A stretch of DNA of 6,410 nt. Source: Oscillospiraceae bacterium. GTDB taxonomy: Bacteria; Bacillota_A; Clostridia; Oscillospirales; JAAYXM01. The position numbers and the translations under genes are program-made. Positions 5,722 to 6,410 of the stretch are shown piece by piece. Numbering within the stretch: position 1 is the stretch's first letter; every line of letters starts with the position of its first letter. The stretch spans positions 1 through 6,410 of the forward strand of contig JAFQVE010000030.1 of NCBI GenBank assembly GCA_017408185.1. Direction: 5' to 3'. A model generated the notes under the pieces. The model had not been told where the DNA came from and made no database searches. It saw only the letters and a list, made by a program, of their open reading frames with translations.

Positions 5722-6410
5722 GTGAAAAGGGACATTATAATTAATATATCATCCGACGGTGAGCTTTTAAAGCTTTTGTATGAAGAATTGAAAAATCTTC
5801 CGCGGGGAAAAGTGAAATCCTATCTTGAACACCGGCAGGTGCTTGTAAACGGCGTTGTAACAACGAAATTCAACCATCCGTTAAGAGCGGGAGATACCGT
5901 CAAAATACTGCTTGGAGAGGGAACGCAGACAAAGCGCGGACTTCAGATAATATATGAGGATGAATATCTTCTCGCGGTAAACAAGCCGGCAGGGCTGCTT
6001 ACCGTTGCAACCGACGGAGAGAAAATCCGCACGGCGTATGCCGCGCTTTCCGAAATGCGGCGCGGGGATATCTTCGTTGTTCACCGTCTTGACCGCGACA
6101 CGTCCGGCGTGCTTCTTTTTGCGAAGAGCGCGAAGATTCGTTATGCGCTGCAGGAGGATTGGAATGAGCGCATAAGCCTGCGTGAATATCTTGCAATATG
6201 CGAGGGAAGCTTTGATAAGAAGAAGGGGAGATGCGACAGCCTTATTGCGGAAAACCGTGCGCACGTTATGTACTCCGCGCGTGAGGGTAAGCGAGCAATA
6301 ACAGATTATGAAGTGATAAGCGAGCGGGCGGGATTTTCGTTTGTGCGCGTAAGGTTACAGACCGGGCGCAAAAATCAGATCCGTGTGCATATGAAGGAGC
6401 TTGGAAACCC
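5722..6410 (+). CDS. RluA-family RNA pseudouridine synthase, N-terminal 229 residues (3' end outside the window)
   Basis: This enzyme isomerises specific uridines in rRNA or tRNA to pseudouridine. The frame starts at a GTG with GAGGAG 9 nt upstream and stays open to the right edge. Residues about 14-65 form an S4-like RNA-binding domain (KVKSYLEHRQVLVNG...LRAGDTV). The catalytic domain begins near residue 76 with IIYEDEYLLAVNKPAG, followed by the catalytic motif HRLDRDTSGVLLFAK with Asp124 as the nucleophile. REYLAICEG (154-162) and the RNA-binding motif LQTGRKNQIRVHM (212-224) follow. Only the last few dozen residues should be missing. The target uridine, and hence RluA, RluC or RluD type, cannot be assigned. 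The 91-nt gap after tetR has no clear terminator or promoter, so it may be partly transcribed from upstream. Its GC content is visibly higher than that of the CDF/TetR pair. Confidence 0.93.
   Translation, partial: MKRDIIINISSDGELLKLLYEELKNLPRGKVKSYLEHRQVLVNGVVTTKFNHPLRAGDTVKILLGEGTQTKRGLQIIYEDEYLLAVNKPAGLLTVATDGEKIRTAYAALSEMRRGDIFVVHRLDRDTSGVLLFAKSAKIRYALQEDWNERISLREYLAICEGSFDKKKGRCDSLIAENRAHVMYSAREGKRAITDYEVISERAGFSFVRVRLQTGRKNQIRVHMKELGN

Noticed and set aside
5881..6264. 127-residue minus-strand reading frame near the right end
   Set aside because: It is antisense to the pseudouridine synthase frame, which shows its catalytic HRLD motif and S4 domain. The antisense frame has no domain.

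Overview
The window looks like a chromosomal piece of a Gram-positive Clostridia-type (Bacillota) bacterium, probably from a host-associated or anaerobic community. The reasons are the S-layer-homology (SLH) wall-anchoring repeats, a short-signal lipoprotein of the Clostridia type (lipobox Cys at residue 20), strong AGGAGG-type ribosome sites, a sigma-A-like promoter and moderate GC. No species can be named from the sequence alone.

Layout. Positions 1-1259 (+) hold the 3' part of a secreted SLH protein (Ig-like fold, acidic/Gly-Ser linker, three SLH motifs). Its reading frame contains two copies of a 49-nt palindromic repeat, both in the same codon phase and both at domain junctions. A different, 28-bp-armed inverted repeat fills most of the 147-nt gap to the next gene. 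Positions 1407-2963 (+) encode a solute-binding lipoprotein of the LplA-like ABC sugar-uptake type with no permease genes beside it. It is followed after 65 nt by a metal-dependent amidohydrolase (3029-3919, +). A 24-bp perfect hairpin at 3948-3999 is a bidirectional terminator between this rightward pair and the leftward gene that follows.

The second half is a divergent metal-homeostasis module. A cation diffusion facilitator (4017-4916, -) has a zinc-type His/Asp site and a tail ending in nine consecutive histidines. A TetR-family regulator (5082-5630, +) is transcribed away from it. The 165-nt gap between them holds a 33-bp near-perfect palindrome, two further dyads and face-to-face sigma-A-like promoters whose predicted start sites both fall inside the large palindrome. 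This suggests that one regulator switches both genes. The window ends inside an RluA-type RNA pseudouridine synthase gene (5722 onward, +), which runs off the right edge.

How the genes work together (inference): the first three look like surface-polysaccharide or small-molecule capture and processing, with an SLH-anchored surface protein, a binding lipoprotein and a cytoplasmic hydrolase. The CDF/TetR pair looks like a self-contained zinc-type efflux switch. The pseudouridine synthase is housekeeping. The most unusual items are the in-frame palindromic repeats inside the SLH gene and the architecture of the CDF/TetR control region.
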